Shown piece by piece: positions 23,222-33,517 of a stretch of DNA of 64,000 nt. The notes beneath the pieces are model-generated. The model searched no databases. It was not told the origin of the DNA and saw nothing but the letters and a program-made list of their open reading frames with translations. Numbering within the stretch: the first letter of the stretch is position 1; every line of letters begins with the position of its first letter. Position numbers and translations under genes: made by a program. Origin of the DNA: Macrothele yani. Lineage: Eukaryota > Arthropoda > Arachnida > Araneae > Macrothelidae. The DNA is taken from NCBI GenBank assembly GCA_039090855.1, contig CM077005.1:14361921-14425920 (forward strand). The letters are read 5' to 3'.

Positions 23222-24254
23222 TATGAAAAAAGTAATTCAGTGAACAATTGTACATAGTTCTTGGTTTTCAATTACCTTTTAGGATATTATAATTTAATGT
23301 GAAACCTGAAAACTTTACTGTGAAAATCGTGAATTGCTTCTGGTTCAACAGCATATTAATGTTCAAAGTGAAACTTGAATGTGGTAAATATACTTGAATA
23401 TGATAATAACACGTGAAAAGATAAGAACTGAACATTAGAAGTAAATCATACTTAAACTTTAGACATTAGACGTTATGCAAAAAATTTGGGTGTGAACTTC
23501 GACCATATATACTAATGGACTGCGCATTGGCAATAGCTGCATCAAAGCCGCCATGGCTCAAACATTGGGCACGTCATCATCAGACTCCAAATTTCGTGTA
23601 AAAATGCTGTTATGATTACTAATTTACGCTGCAGAACTTCAGTGTTTTCGGTGTATTATGTGAATGTGCCTCATATATAATGAAAACTCTTCAGGTAAGT
23701 TTACTTATGAGCTATATACATGCATGATCGGGTTGTTTACATTTTGTGATTTATAATGTGATGAACATTTGCGAAGAATTTGGAACATGCATTCCATTTT
23801 TTTTTCTTAAGTTACTATATTTTTATATCAATAGCTGCAAGTTTCTGGTTAAGTAATTGAACTTTATTGACTTAGGTATTTAATTCGTTTCTTACCCATG
23901 AAAAATCATAGAACTTTCTTTACTATATCGCTCAGAGCAACCATAAGCACAGCAGGTGTAACCCATCTTTTTGACTGATGTCATGTGATTTTATGTTGGA
24001 GCCAGAAATTTTTATGTCATGTGCAGTCTATCAGTATATATGGTTGAAGGGTGTGAAGCAAACTCTTTACAATGTATACAAAGTTGTTTTACTAGATGTA
24101 TACAAATATACATGTAGTTTTTATTGAAATACACTCCTAAAATTTTCCTAAAAAGTCCTAAAATTTTTCTAAAAATTCCTAAAATTCCTACCTAAAATTT
24201 TCCAGAAGTATGCTATGATCCCTGCACCATGTATTGTTCCAGATACACAAACTG

Positions 24255-25390
24255 AGAATTTTTTTTATATGTCTAATAAACTTCAACGTGAGTTCCACTG
24301 GAGGTGTGGCAAATGCCCAACCAGTATTCTACCTCAGCCCACATGCTGTTGATTGCAGCACAAATTCTGCTGCATAAGTCTTCCAGATTATGCGTCGATG
24401 TAGCGTGTACCTGCTCCTTAACAACTCCCCACAGGAAAATGTCAGGTGGAGTTAGTTCTGATGATCTGGGGGAGGGCAGCATGCAATCAGTCTTGATCCT
24501 CTGACAATCCATCCTGTAGTGAAGTGGCCTTCAAAGAATGTGTGAACATCATGGCAAAGTGCGAGGGAGCTCCATCTTGTTGGAAAATTGTTCCTTCAGG
24601 CTGGTGAGGCACAGTATATTCTTGTAATATGTCTAGGTATGTTAGTCCAGTTACGTTACCATGGCCTCTCCAAAAATAAAAGGATCGATGATTTTGTCTT
24701 TCATGATCCCACATCAAACTTTGCATTTTGGAGAATCCTGTTTGTGTTCATGAACAACGTACAGATTTTTGGGCCCCCAGATTCAACAGTTATGTCTATT
24801 TACTTTTCCAGACAAATGGAATGTTGTGTTGACTCATCTGAAAAACATATGTGGTCTAGGAATGTATCATCAGCATCAATTTTGGCCAACATTGTCTCCA
24901 CAAATGTTTTCCATGCCGTCCTGTCTTGCGGCTTAACTTGTTGATGCAGTCTGAATCTTGTATGCATGTAAATGCCACCTTTTATGGAGTACTCGATGCG
25001 CTGTTGTTGGTTGGATGTGTAGCTTCTCACTGGATTTCCTCGGGCTTCTCTGAAATGACTTTCAAATCTGTTCAACATTTTCCTCGGACACCATACGCTT
25101 ATCGTGTTTACCAATCATCAGTAACAAATTTCCTGTTTCTCTTGAGTTACTTGTCCCATTTTGTAATGGGCATATAAGTCTGGAGTCTGCCGTCGCTCTA
25201 AGGTTGTATTCGCAGTGAGAATGGCTCTGTATGAGCATCACAGACTTCAATTCCACAAGCAAATAGCACACAACACCTGCTGTTAAGTCTCGTGTTGTGA
25301 CCAATGCAGAAGCTTTCTACTTTTGCTGCGATGTGGCAGATATAGATAACTTCTGCGCATGCGCTGTGTGCCCAAATTTGCATGCTTTAT
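24255..25390 (-). mobile_element. DDE transposon of the DUF4817 type, decayed
   Basis: Transposase on the minus strand, in pieces: ENVEQILNRFE..., an RTAWKTFVETMLAKIDADDTF helix, ICFSDES (first aspartate), TGLTYLDILQEYTVPHQPEG, IFQQDGAPSHFA (second aspartate) and RSSELTPPDIFLWGVVKEQV (third acidic position). This order matches the Tc1/mariner-superfamily transposases with an N-terminal DUF4817-like helix-turn-helix. Several frameshifts. Terminal repeats are not evident, so the limits are approximate. It begins about 30 bp after hAT copy 2. Confidence 0.75.
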
Positions 25391-25479
25391 AAATTTCGTA
25401 GCTGCTCTTTACAATGGCTTCCATCTTTTGTCATTTGAACTAGTACTTCGTATGGATTCCCTATCACTTTGTCTTTTTC

Positions 25480-26345
25480 CATGTTCACTTGGTCCAGTTA
25501 TTTCATCTGCCGTTCACTTTGTTGTCCACATTCATTTCGCCCTCAGAATGGATGGAATACCATGGAGATTTGTTTTGATGGAATTTTTGTTACTAGGCAG
25601 AAAAAAAGGTCAGTGGGGACATTGCTTACATGTAATTTTTTTCCTGTTTAAGTTTTTTGATTTAAATATAACTATTTTAAATGTTATTTAAAGTAAAATG
25701 AGGAACTTTCTTATGATGATTCATTCGTGAAGGTTTGGGGTTTGAATCCCAGTGAGGCATGGATGTTGTGTTTGTCTTACGGCACTGGCTCTCTCCAATC
25801 CCTGGAACCAGTGATCCTAACTTAGGGATGGACAACTGCTTATAGCCCATTGAGTTGCTCACGGCGGTCGTTAAATCTTCAGTAAAAAAGAATAAATAGA
25901 ATAACGAACCTGGGGTATTTTCTTTACTGAAGCGGTTGAATGAATTTGTCCATCAAATAAAGTTTACATTTGTTGTTTCATATGAGTTTATTATTTAAAA
26001 AAAAAAAAAAACGAAGAAAAACAACTAACCGTTGATTCAGACGGGTTTCGTCTAGTTGTATTTTAAATAAAAAACTTAAACAGGAAAAAAATTGCATGTA
26101 AGCAATTTCTGCTGACCTTTTTTTCTGCCTAGTAACAAAAATTCCATCAAAACAGAAAATTTTCATGGTATTCTATCCATTCTGAGGACAAAATGAATGT
26201 GAGCAAAATGATCAGTGGACAAAGTGAACAATGTACTAAATGAACAGTGGACTAAATGAAAAGCCGACAAAGTGAACCAACCATAGATGAAATGAACTGG
26301 ACCAAGTGAATGTGGACGAAATTAACATGGACAACCATTTGTCTG
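25480..26345. mobile_element. Foldback element with iterated subterminal repeats
   Basis: Two inverted arms: about 25480-25680 and 26040-26345. The arms share ctcagaatggat, gatggaatttttgttacta and ggcagaaaaaaaggtcag, and long flanks. Outside this core, the right arm repeats tggac(a/t)aa(a/g)tgaac-type units at least six times, and the left arm has fewer. The spacer holds a truncated SINE. No coding sequence. The iterated units resemble transposase-binding arrays of non-autonomous foldback elements. Confidence 0.75.
25715..25890 (+). mobile_element. SINE copy B, 5'-truncated
   Basis: It matches the SINE family from just before the B box (gggtttgaatcccagtgagg) to the tail (ttgagttgctcacggcgg). 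The A-box part is missing. The tail is short and mixed (aaaaaagaataaatag). More divergent than copy A, with no clear target duplication. Confidence 0.85.
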
Positions 26346-26601
26346 TTATAATTTTTTCTTTTATTATACGTTTAAGTGAGACACCCAGTATTTGAAATCG
26401 GGGTCATTGAATCTTCATGTACATTTTCAAAAGTATTTTATTATAGTTGCTGATTTTGGAATCTCAGAGTTGGTTTTTTAGCAGTGGCATCTGTAGACAA
26501 ACACACTGATGCACATTATTTGTTTTGTTATAAGCTAAGCAATGTAATCATTTCATGTGTTTTGGTCACACATTCATTGAAGGGTTTTCTGCTTTTGACA
26601 G

Positions 26602-26767
26602 GATAAGAATGATGCTAAAGCCAGAAAGAAAGTGGAAAGGGAAGCAACACTTGAAGCCAAGCGAAATGCTCAGCGCAGCAATGTCTCATTTGCATTTGGG
26701 AGCTCCCTTCCCCGGAACTTGGATTTAGACGTAACCACTGTGTACCAGGGTTCAGACCTCGACAGAA
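26602..26767 (+). CDS. Internal exon of the probable MAP7/ensconsin-like gene
   Basis: The acceptor is gcttttgacag at 26601. The frame is phase 0 and reads DKNDAKARKKVEREATLEAKRNAQRSN...FAFGSSLPRNLDL. The charged first half is a likely helix. The NVSFAFGSSLPRNL segment is what I associate with the conserved N-terminal part of invertebrate ensconsin/MAP7 proteins, which bind microtubules and recruit kinesin-1. The donor is uncertain: gtaaga at 26768 is the best consensus but leaves phase 1, gttatt at 26812 also leaves phase 1, and gtaacc at 26731 would leave phase 0 and match the next exon found. Confidence 0.7.
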
Positions 26768-27239
26768 GTAAGAAACGTGGCACCCAGGCTCCTGTGTCAT
26801 CCCACAAACCAGGTTATTTTGTTTTTTCCCAAGTAGTGCTGCTTTTCTTTTATTTCTGGAAAGCTGTAATTTGATTGAAATATTTCATTTTCTTCATACT
26901 CATGAGCCACATTGGATGTATTTAATAAATATTTGTACTTCTTTTTCAGGTTGAAATGTGTTTGCATAGATTTAATTATGTTTTTCCTTCCCCTTTATTG
27001 GAATTTCAGGTGCCACAGTTTAAAGAAAATGAAATTAAGGCAAAGTAAATATATGAACTTGCTTGTACTAAGCAATTCATTGTCAAGTTTCAGTTGAATA
27101 AAATCTTGAATAGGGATTTTAAGAGTGACAGATAGTGCAGAAAAAGAAAAATTAAAATGATTTATTGTTTTTATTTTATCAGATTTTTAAGTAGTTTTTG
27201 GAATTCCATGTATTCATTGTTATTTAGACTTCAAATATA

Positions 27240-28600
27240 CTGGGTGCGCCATATAAAAGAGGCTCCATGGCCAGACATTGTTTGGTGGGTTTCCAGTTAA
27301 AACCGCTTTGTTCCACTTCTAACCAGTTTCTCCGTGTACAGCTGCAAAGGAATTATCCGGAGTGGTTAGTCACAGCCAGAGCAGTGTAGGTACGTGGTCA
27401 TAAGTGTAAGTGAACAGAGAACAAAGGCAACAGAAATGGTTTTAAGTAAGGAACAGCGGATTTTTATTGTGGAACAGTATTTCAGAAATAACTTATACAA
27501 GGTTTTAAATGAGTTCTTTACAGAAAAATTTCCACATTGTGCAGCACCGGAGAAATAAGTGGTACAGAAGTTAGTGCAGAAATTTCATGAAACTGGCACG
27601 GTGTGCAACAGGAAAAGGAACAAACCCAAGACAATTCGTACTGAAGACAATATCAAGGATGTGTGCACAATGATGTTACAAAGCCCTCAGAAGTCGGTTC
27701 GCTGATTATCATCTGCAATGGGAATATCTGCCACCTCATGCTGACGCATAGTTAAGGTGGATTTGCAATTTTCAGCCGTACAAAGTTATGGCGCTCCAAG
27801 AACTTAAAACTCCTCATTATGCAAAATGAATGCAATATTGTAAGTGGTTTCAGGAGACCATTGTCAGTGGTGAAATGAACCCAACACTTTATTACATGAC
27901 AGATGAAGCATGGTTTCATCTGTCCGGGTATGTCAATGCACAAAACAGCGGGATTTGGACCGACATGAATCCCAGATGGACAATGGAGACTCCTCTTATA
28001 TGACCAAAAGATAGGCGTTTGGTGTGATGTGTCTGCGAAGAGGATAGTCGGACCATTCTTTTTCACTGAACCGTCAACTTGGAGCGCTATGTTCAGCAAC
28101 TGTTCAACCCATTTGTTGCCGCACTTACAGAAGAAGAGCGAACATAGGCTTTCTTTCAGCAGGATGGTGCAACGGTGCATACTGTGCAGAACAGTCTATG
28201 TGCTGTGCATGAAGTGTTTGGGGAGGACATAACTGTATCGAAGGGACTATGGCCACCCAGATCATCCAATCTCTCCACCTGTGACTTTTATCTGCAGGGA
28301 ACATTGAAAGGGAAAGTGTACGCAACTAATCCGCACACCCTTGATGAATTAAAAGTGAACATTACTGATGCCATAGCGCAGATTACTGCCGATGAGTTGT
28401 GGCGCGTTACGAACAACATGTTCCGTCGTGTGCAGCTGTGTCTTGATGTCGGAGGACAGCACTTTTAGCAATTGTTGCAAACGCAGATAAATTACTCCTG
28501 TTTTCTGTCATTTAAACTATTCTTTACCATGTATAGTAACATTGCCTGACTGTTGTCGTTCATTATACTCGGGCCTCTTTTATATGGCACACCCTGTGAA
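27240..28600 (+). mobile_element. DUF4817-type DDE transposon with terminal repeats
   Basis: Inverted ends: left gggtgcgccatataaaag (from 27242), right cttttatatggcacaccc (to 28594), about 24 bp with few mismatches. Between them lies a broken transposase on the + strand: VLSKEQRIFIVEQYFRNN at 27439, LVQKFHETGTVCNRKRN, then GPFFFTEPSTW, FQQDGA-like and PPRSSNLSTCDFYLQGTLKGKVYATNPHTLDEL. About ten stops and frameshifts. It sits in the intron after the exon at 26602. Confidence 0.85.
27439..28468 (+). pseudogene. Transposase of the 27240-28600 element
   Basis: The N-terminal helix-turn-helix (FIVEQYFRNNLYKVLNEF...) and linker (KPKTIRTEDNIKDVCTMML) are followed by a catalytic core. The first aspartate region is altered (TDEAWFH-like at about 27903), the second lies in an FQQDGATVH-like stretch at about 28158, and the third in SNLSTCDFYLQG at about 28268. 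The last 90 residues are in one open frame (to 28468), so the C-terminus is best preserved. Confidence 0.75.
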
Positions 28601-28711
28601 ATCTGTGGTTGTTGAACTTGCTGAACCTCATTTGTGATAAAATGTATTTTTCCAAGTAGAGATGTCTTGAGAATTGGGTAATGATAAATTTCCAAAGTAT
28701 ACAATGATCAC

Positions 28712-28739
28712 AGAGACCAGCATTTAAATGCTGGTCTCT
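28712..28739. repeat. Perfect 28-bp palindrome
   Basis: The sequence reads agagaccagcattt followed by its exact reverse complement, with no spacer. Seen directly. There is no T-run or nearby gene to make it a terminator in this eukaryotic context. Confidence 0.9.
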
Positions 28740-29774
28740 ACTGGACCAACTTCATTCTTATGGTGAATTTAGAAAATGTTTGAAAATTGTGTGCATTGAT
28801 TGGAAGGCAGGTGATTACTAGCACTCTGTGGCTATCAATTAACTCATAGTCCTTTATATGATTGGAAATGCATTGCCTTGGGCAATGTCATAGATGACAT
28901 ACTTGGATGGGGATAGGGAAATGTGTGTTTGATTTAGGCCTCTGCAATTTTGAAACTGATTTCATCACATAGATGACTGTTTGACATTTAAAATAGATTA
29001 CTGGTTTGACATTTCAATGATTTATTTAATTAACTTTTCTCTAACCTAGAACATAAAATGAAAGAAAAGCCAGCAGTTTAAGCATAGGAATACTGAGTTG
29101 TTGTCCACTGAAAGAATGCTTCATTAATTTGAAAATTGTATTATCCTAGATTGCAGATTGAGCATTCATCTCTTGATTTCCATGCAAGTGTGCTAATTGT
29201 TGATTACCATGTGGGTTAATCATACATCTGGAAATGGTGGGCACAAGCTGAAGCATTTTCAGCTGATTCATCAACTAGGATACGCTGGTAAAGACACTCG
29301 TTTTGCACTCTGGTGCATTCTGGCTAATGAATCGGCTGAAAATGCAAAAGTAGAAATTCTGTACAGAAATTTTGAGATTTCAAGACCATGTAGTGTTAGA
29401 AAGTTGCTGTTTATTACTGTTATGAAATATTTTCAAAACACTTATATAACATTTGGAAATGGTGGGCATCAGCATTTTTATTTTTCAGCATATTTTTGCA
29501 GTTCAAGCTTTCTAATTTGGATGTCTGATTCATAAACAGACTTTATTATTACAGGGATTTCAGTGATGTGACATCAATCAGGAATAACATTTTTCCTGTG
29601 TGATTTTTAACCACAAAATCCAAGAAGTCCATCTCTTCAAAAGCAGAAGCATACACTAGTTCATGACTGCCATAACGTTTTAAAACCTCTTCTATTCAAA
29701 GTGAAAACAGCCCACAGAATGAGCTCCTGTATAGGCCTTTCTTTATATCAGAACAAATCATAAGAAACCTTCTA

Positions 29775-29808
<34 letters not shown>

Positions 29809-31341
29809 TATTCCTCTGATGTGCTCTTCTTGGTCTCACTGATGCCACATTTAGGTTGAGCTTTTTTAATCCTTGGCTTATTTTGTTGCTATTTTATTCA
29901 TCAGATCCTGATTTCATATTTTTGTAGAACTATATAAAGACTTCTTCTGTAGATGACTTTTCTATTTCAAAGCTGATTTTATCAAGAAAAGCAGCTATTG
30001 TGTCATAAAATTTGGTTCGGAGTGAACATCGCAGCTATGGATTATTTGACTTTTTTTTTTTTTTTTTCTGAATTTCACAGTCTAAGAAATGTGTGCACTG
30101 TTGCAGATTATGCATGGAAATTCTTTTTACTTTTTTCTGAATTCCATAGCCTGTGGGTTATGTGCCACCATAGCTTATTTATGAAAGGTGGAAATATTCT
30201 GAATTTCAATGGTACGCCTCTTATATAAAAATAAATACAGTACTTTGAGTTTGTTTGTGCAAAATTTAACTTCAGCAAACTGTATTTTAATAAAATTGAA
30301 ATGAATTTATATTTTATTTTTTGAGAATAGCAAGGGGAAGAATGTGAAAAGATAATTGTGGACTGAATTGGAATTTTATTTAGGAACAAGTGATTTGGGT
30401 AAAAAAAAAAAAAAATGCAACAAATATTACTTTTCATTCCATCATCACCTCCACACATCATGGGGTATGCATCATTCTCAGAAATTTGAATTCATTTTGC
30501 ATGGCTCTTAAATCTGGAACATATTTGTCTAGCCCTGATGTAAACAAAGAGTAATAGTGCAGTGTTTCAATGAAAATGTGTATTTTTGAGCTTTTGCAGC
30601 TATATTGAGTAAGAAATATGTTTAAGGCAGTTTTTATAGTTCACCATTTTTGGCATAAATCTATGCCATGCTATCATGCTTGAAAAATGACTGAAGTTTT
30701 ATATGGTAAAGTGGATAACATCTTAAGAATTTTTTTAAAAATTGTAAGTTTTTGATATTTCTGCAGACGGAAGAAAACGTTTATTGACAGGCATCTACAA
30801 TGATTGTTATTTTGGGGGGAATAAAGCAGTTGTGATAAAATTTGTTAAAAAATTTAAAAAAAATCATTTTATTCATAACATATCTCAGGATTTGCTTTGC
30901 AGCTGGTAAAAAGTGAAAGGGAAGTGGCTGTGATGAACAGCATTAAAACAGGTTGACATATCTATCAGTAGTGTTATAAGCAAGGTTGTGAAGCATATCT
31001 TATAGCAAATCTTCCAGGATCAAAATACTTACTTATTTTTAACATTATAGCAAAAGTGTTATCTAAAGCAAGCCATTATAGCTGTGAGTTTCACTGAATT
31101 ATTGATGAATTGTTATTGAAACTGTAAGTCTGTAGCATATTCCAGTGTAGAATTGGCATTGTCAGTATTCACATAGTGAATGCAGCTTTTCTTTTTTTTT
31201 TTTTTTTTTGTAACTGGCACACATGTTTTTCTTTACATTGTTCAAAACTTCACTATAACACTTCATGTGCATCATTAAAATTGAAAAAAGTGTGAGACAT
31301 TTTGAGTGCAAAAATTGCAATGTTTTGTAACCAGATTGTAT
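28740..31341. other. Intronic stretch without recognised genes
   Basis: AT-rich with a 30-bp poly-A at 29777-29806, T-runs at 30051-30067 and 31191-31209, and an imperfect duplication of a ttttttctgaattccat-type unit about 75 bp apart near 30055-30180. Small frames are interrupted and unlike known proteins. Confidence 0.5.
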
Positions 31342-31998
31342 GAGGGTGTTTCAAGATTGACCTAGACTTCTTTTTTGTAATTATGCATGTTCTGTACCAC
31401 TGACAGCAACAGAGTCCGTGCAGTAATGTGAGCCTCCTCTTCATGCCAGTGGTGGTTTTATCCTCACTGTACTTGGAGGTGCTTTATGGGAAACGTGGAG
31501 TCAGTAGAAGTGTCATTGTGTGCGAACAGTGTTGTATTGTTAAATTTCTAGTGGAGAAGGCTTGAAATCTGCTGAAATTTTGCCAAGATTGCAAGCACAG
31601 TATGGGGATAAAATGTTGTGAAAACCAAGTGTCTATGATTGGTGCACCAAATTTTTCAATAGCTGAATAGTAGTAGTAGGAAATGAACCCCAGGGTGACA
31701 TGTGTGAACAACTGCTGTGTGACCAAATTGAACATTGATTTTGTACAACGGGTTATTTTGAAAATCAGAAGGGTAAGGGTGTGTGACATGCTGTCAACAA
31801 CAGTGTTGGTAGTGGAGAAAAAATCATCCATGAGCACCTTCTGTTCAGAGTAAAGAACGTGCACATTGAGTACCAAAGACATTGACATTTGGCCAGAAGT
31901 CGTTTTGTGCCACCATCTGCACAGGGCTTTTGCATTCCATTAAATCTAAGGGAAATGCATTTCTGCAGCAGATTGAGACCATGACAAGAACTGATATA

Positions 31999-33517
31999 CA
32001 GGGCGTTCCAAAATTTGTGCGACAAAGAGGGCTGATAATGCACATAAAGACGAATAACTTTTGCAATGGAACATAGGGTGACACTCTGCTCCTACTGCTC
32101 AAAAAACACAACTGACCTAAATTATGGATTGCACACTTATGTTGATGAACGTAGAAGCAAAGCACGACCCAAAGGAGGTGGTGCTTAAAGTGGCGCCCGA
32201 GGGCGTCGTTTCACAGCCCATGGGGGACTACTCATAAGAGGAATTGGTGGATATGCATCTGATGTATGAGCAAGCTCATGGCAATGGACGTGCAGCAGTG
32301 AGGATGTACCGTGAGCAATTCCCGAATTGTTGTATGCCTCACCATGCAACATTAGCCAGAGTTGATCAATGCCTGCAGGGGTGTCTGCCTCGTTCATGAT
32401 CTCCAGGTGTGATGCGGGGCATCAGTGGTCTGTGCAGATGCTGGAAATGGAAGAGTGCGTCTTGCAATGATTTGCAGCAGCCCCATCCACCGCAAGTACG
32501 CGAGCAGTAGCAGTGGAAATGGGTTTCCTCACAGTAGGTTGTGGAAAGTTCTGCATGAGCAATGGGTGTATCCCTTCCACATGCAGAAGGTCCAAGCTTT
32601 GGCCAGAGATGACTATCCCTGACGGGTACAGTTAGTCAGGTGGCTGCTCCAGAGGAACGCTGCTAATCCACACTTTCCCGCTTTAGTGTTATTCAGTGAA
32701 GAGGCGATGTTTACGTGGGAGGGCATTTTCAACAGTCACACCCAGCACATTGGGGCTAATGATAATCTGCATGCCACTCGCCACCACCATCAGAGGTTTG
32801 CTATCAACATCTGGGCAGATATTCTTGGTGATTGGCTGGTGGGACTGTGGGTCTTGCCACAACATCTGACTGATGCCATGTACTGTGTGTTGCTAGAGCA
32901 AGTGCTTCCCGGTTTGTTCCAGAGTGTTCCGCACAATGCTCGGAAAGATGTGGTTCATGCATGATGGGGCCCCTGCACATTTTCCCACCATGGTCCGGGA
33001 CTTCCTGAATGTGACGTTTCCCGTCTGGTGGATTGGATGGGGCGGACTGGTAGCTTGGCCTCCACTCCCTCCAGACCGGAATCCACTGGACTTCTTCTGG
33101 GGACACTTGAAAACACTGGTGTACAGGACGTGTGTGGAGTCGCCGGAAGATCTCGTCGGGAGGTTCATTGTAACTGCAGACCAGATTAACACCACTCTGG
33201 GAGTCTACGAGAGAGTGCGACAGTCCTTCATCCATCGGTGTGGGCTGTGCAATGACGCCTCGGGCGCCACTTCAAGAACCTCCTCTGTATCCTGCTCTGC
33301 CTCTACATTCACCAACGCAAGTGCAGTCCATAATTTAGGTAAGTTGTGTTTTATTCCAGTGTTGGAGGATAAATGTGGACATGGAACTTGATGGTTTTCA
33401 GGCACTAGGAGCTGAGTGCCACCCAACGTTCCATATGTGTACTGTTACCCTTCTTTATTCGTCTTTATGTGTACTATCACCCCTCTTTGTTTGTCGCACA
33501 AATTTGGAAACACCCTG
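31999..33517 (+). mobile_element. DUF4817-type transposon nested in the mariner
   Basis: 1519 bp. The left end cagggcgttccaaaattt and right end caaatttggaaacaccctg are inverted, and the match continues for about 60 bp (aaagacgaataa type). TA is duplicated (31997-31998 and 33518-33519). Its GC content is clearly higher than the host intron. It interrupts the mariner transposase, and removal restores the mariner order. It carries one broken transposase. Confidence 0.93.
32236..33340 (+). pseudogene. Transposase of the nested DUF4817-type element
   Basis: The N-terminal DUF4817-like helix-turn-helix reads LVDMHLMYEQAHGNGRAAVR and MYREQFPN. The catalytic core reads EEAMFTWEGIFNSH (the expected first Asp is Glu here), RFAINIWADILGDWLVG, MWFMHDGAPAHFPTMVRDFL (second Asp), WWIGWGGLVAWPPLPPDRNP and LDFFWGHLKTLVY (third acidic). 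It shifts frame several times, but the 155-residue part from 32924 to 33388 is open. Family length would be about 350-400 residues. Confidence 0.85.

Larger units (their letters stand above)
19703..24224 (+). mobile_element. hAT-type DNA transposon, copy 2
   Basis: Same element as 1980-6241, with termini CAGGGATCG and GATCCCTG and the perfect 6-bp duplication caccat on both sides (19697-19702 and 24225-24230). It is longer than copy 1, mainly because of a 250-bp internal tandem duplication (22491-22985) and a longer poly-T at 20428-20449. Sequence identity to copy 1 is very high along the whole length, so the family transposed recently. Many of the differences are 1-bp changes in homopolymer length. 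Confidence 0.92.

Noticed and set aside
29197..29535. 112-aa frame with repeated ggaaatggtgggca words
   Set aside because: No similarity recognised; the repeat and an imperfect inverted aattcagctgatt-type match suggest non-coding repeat sequence.
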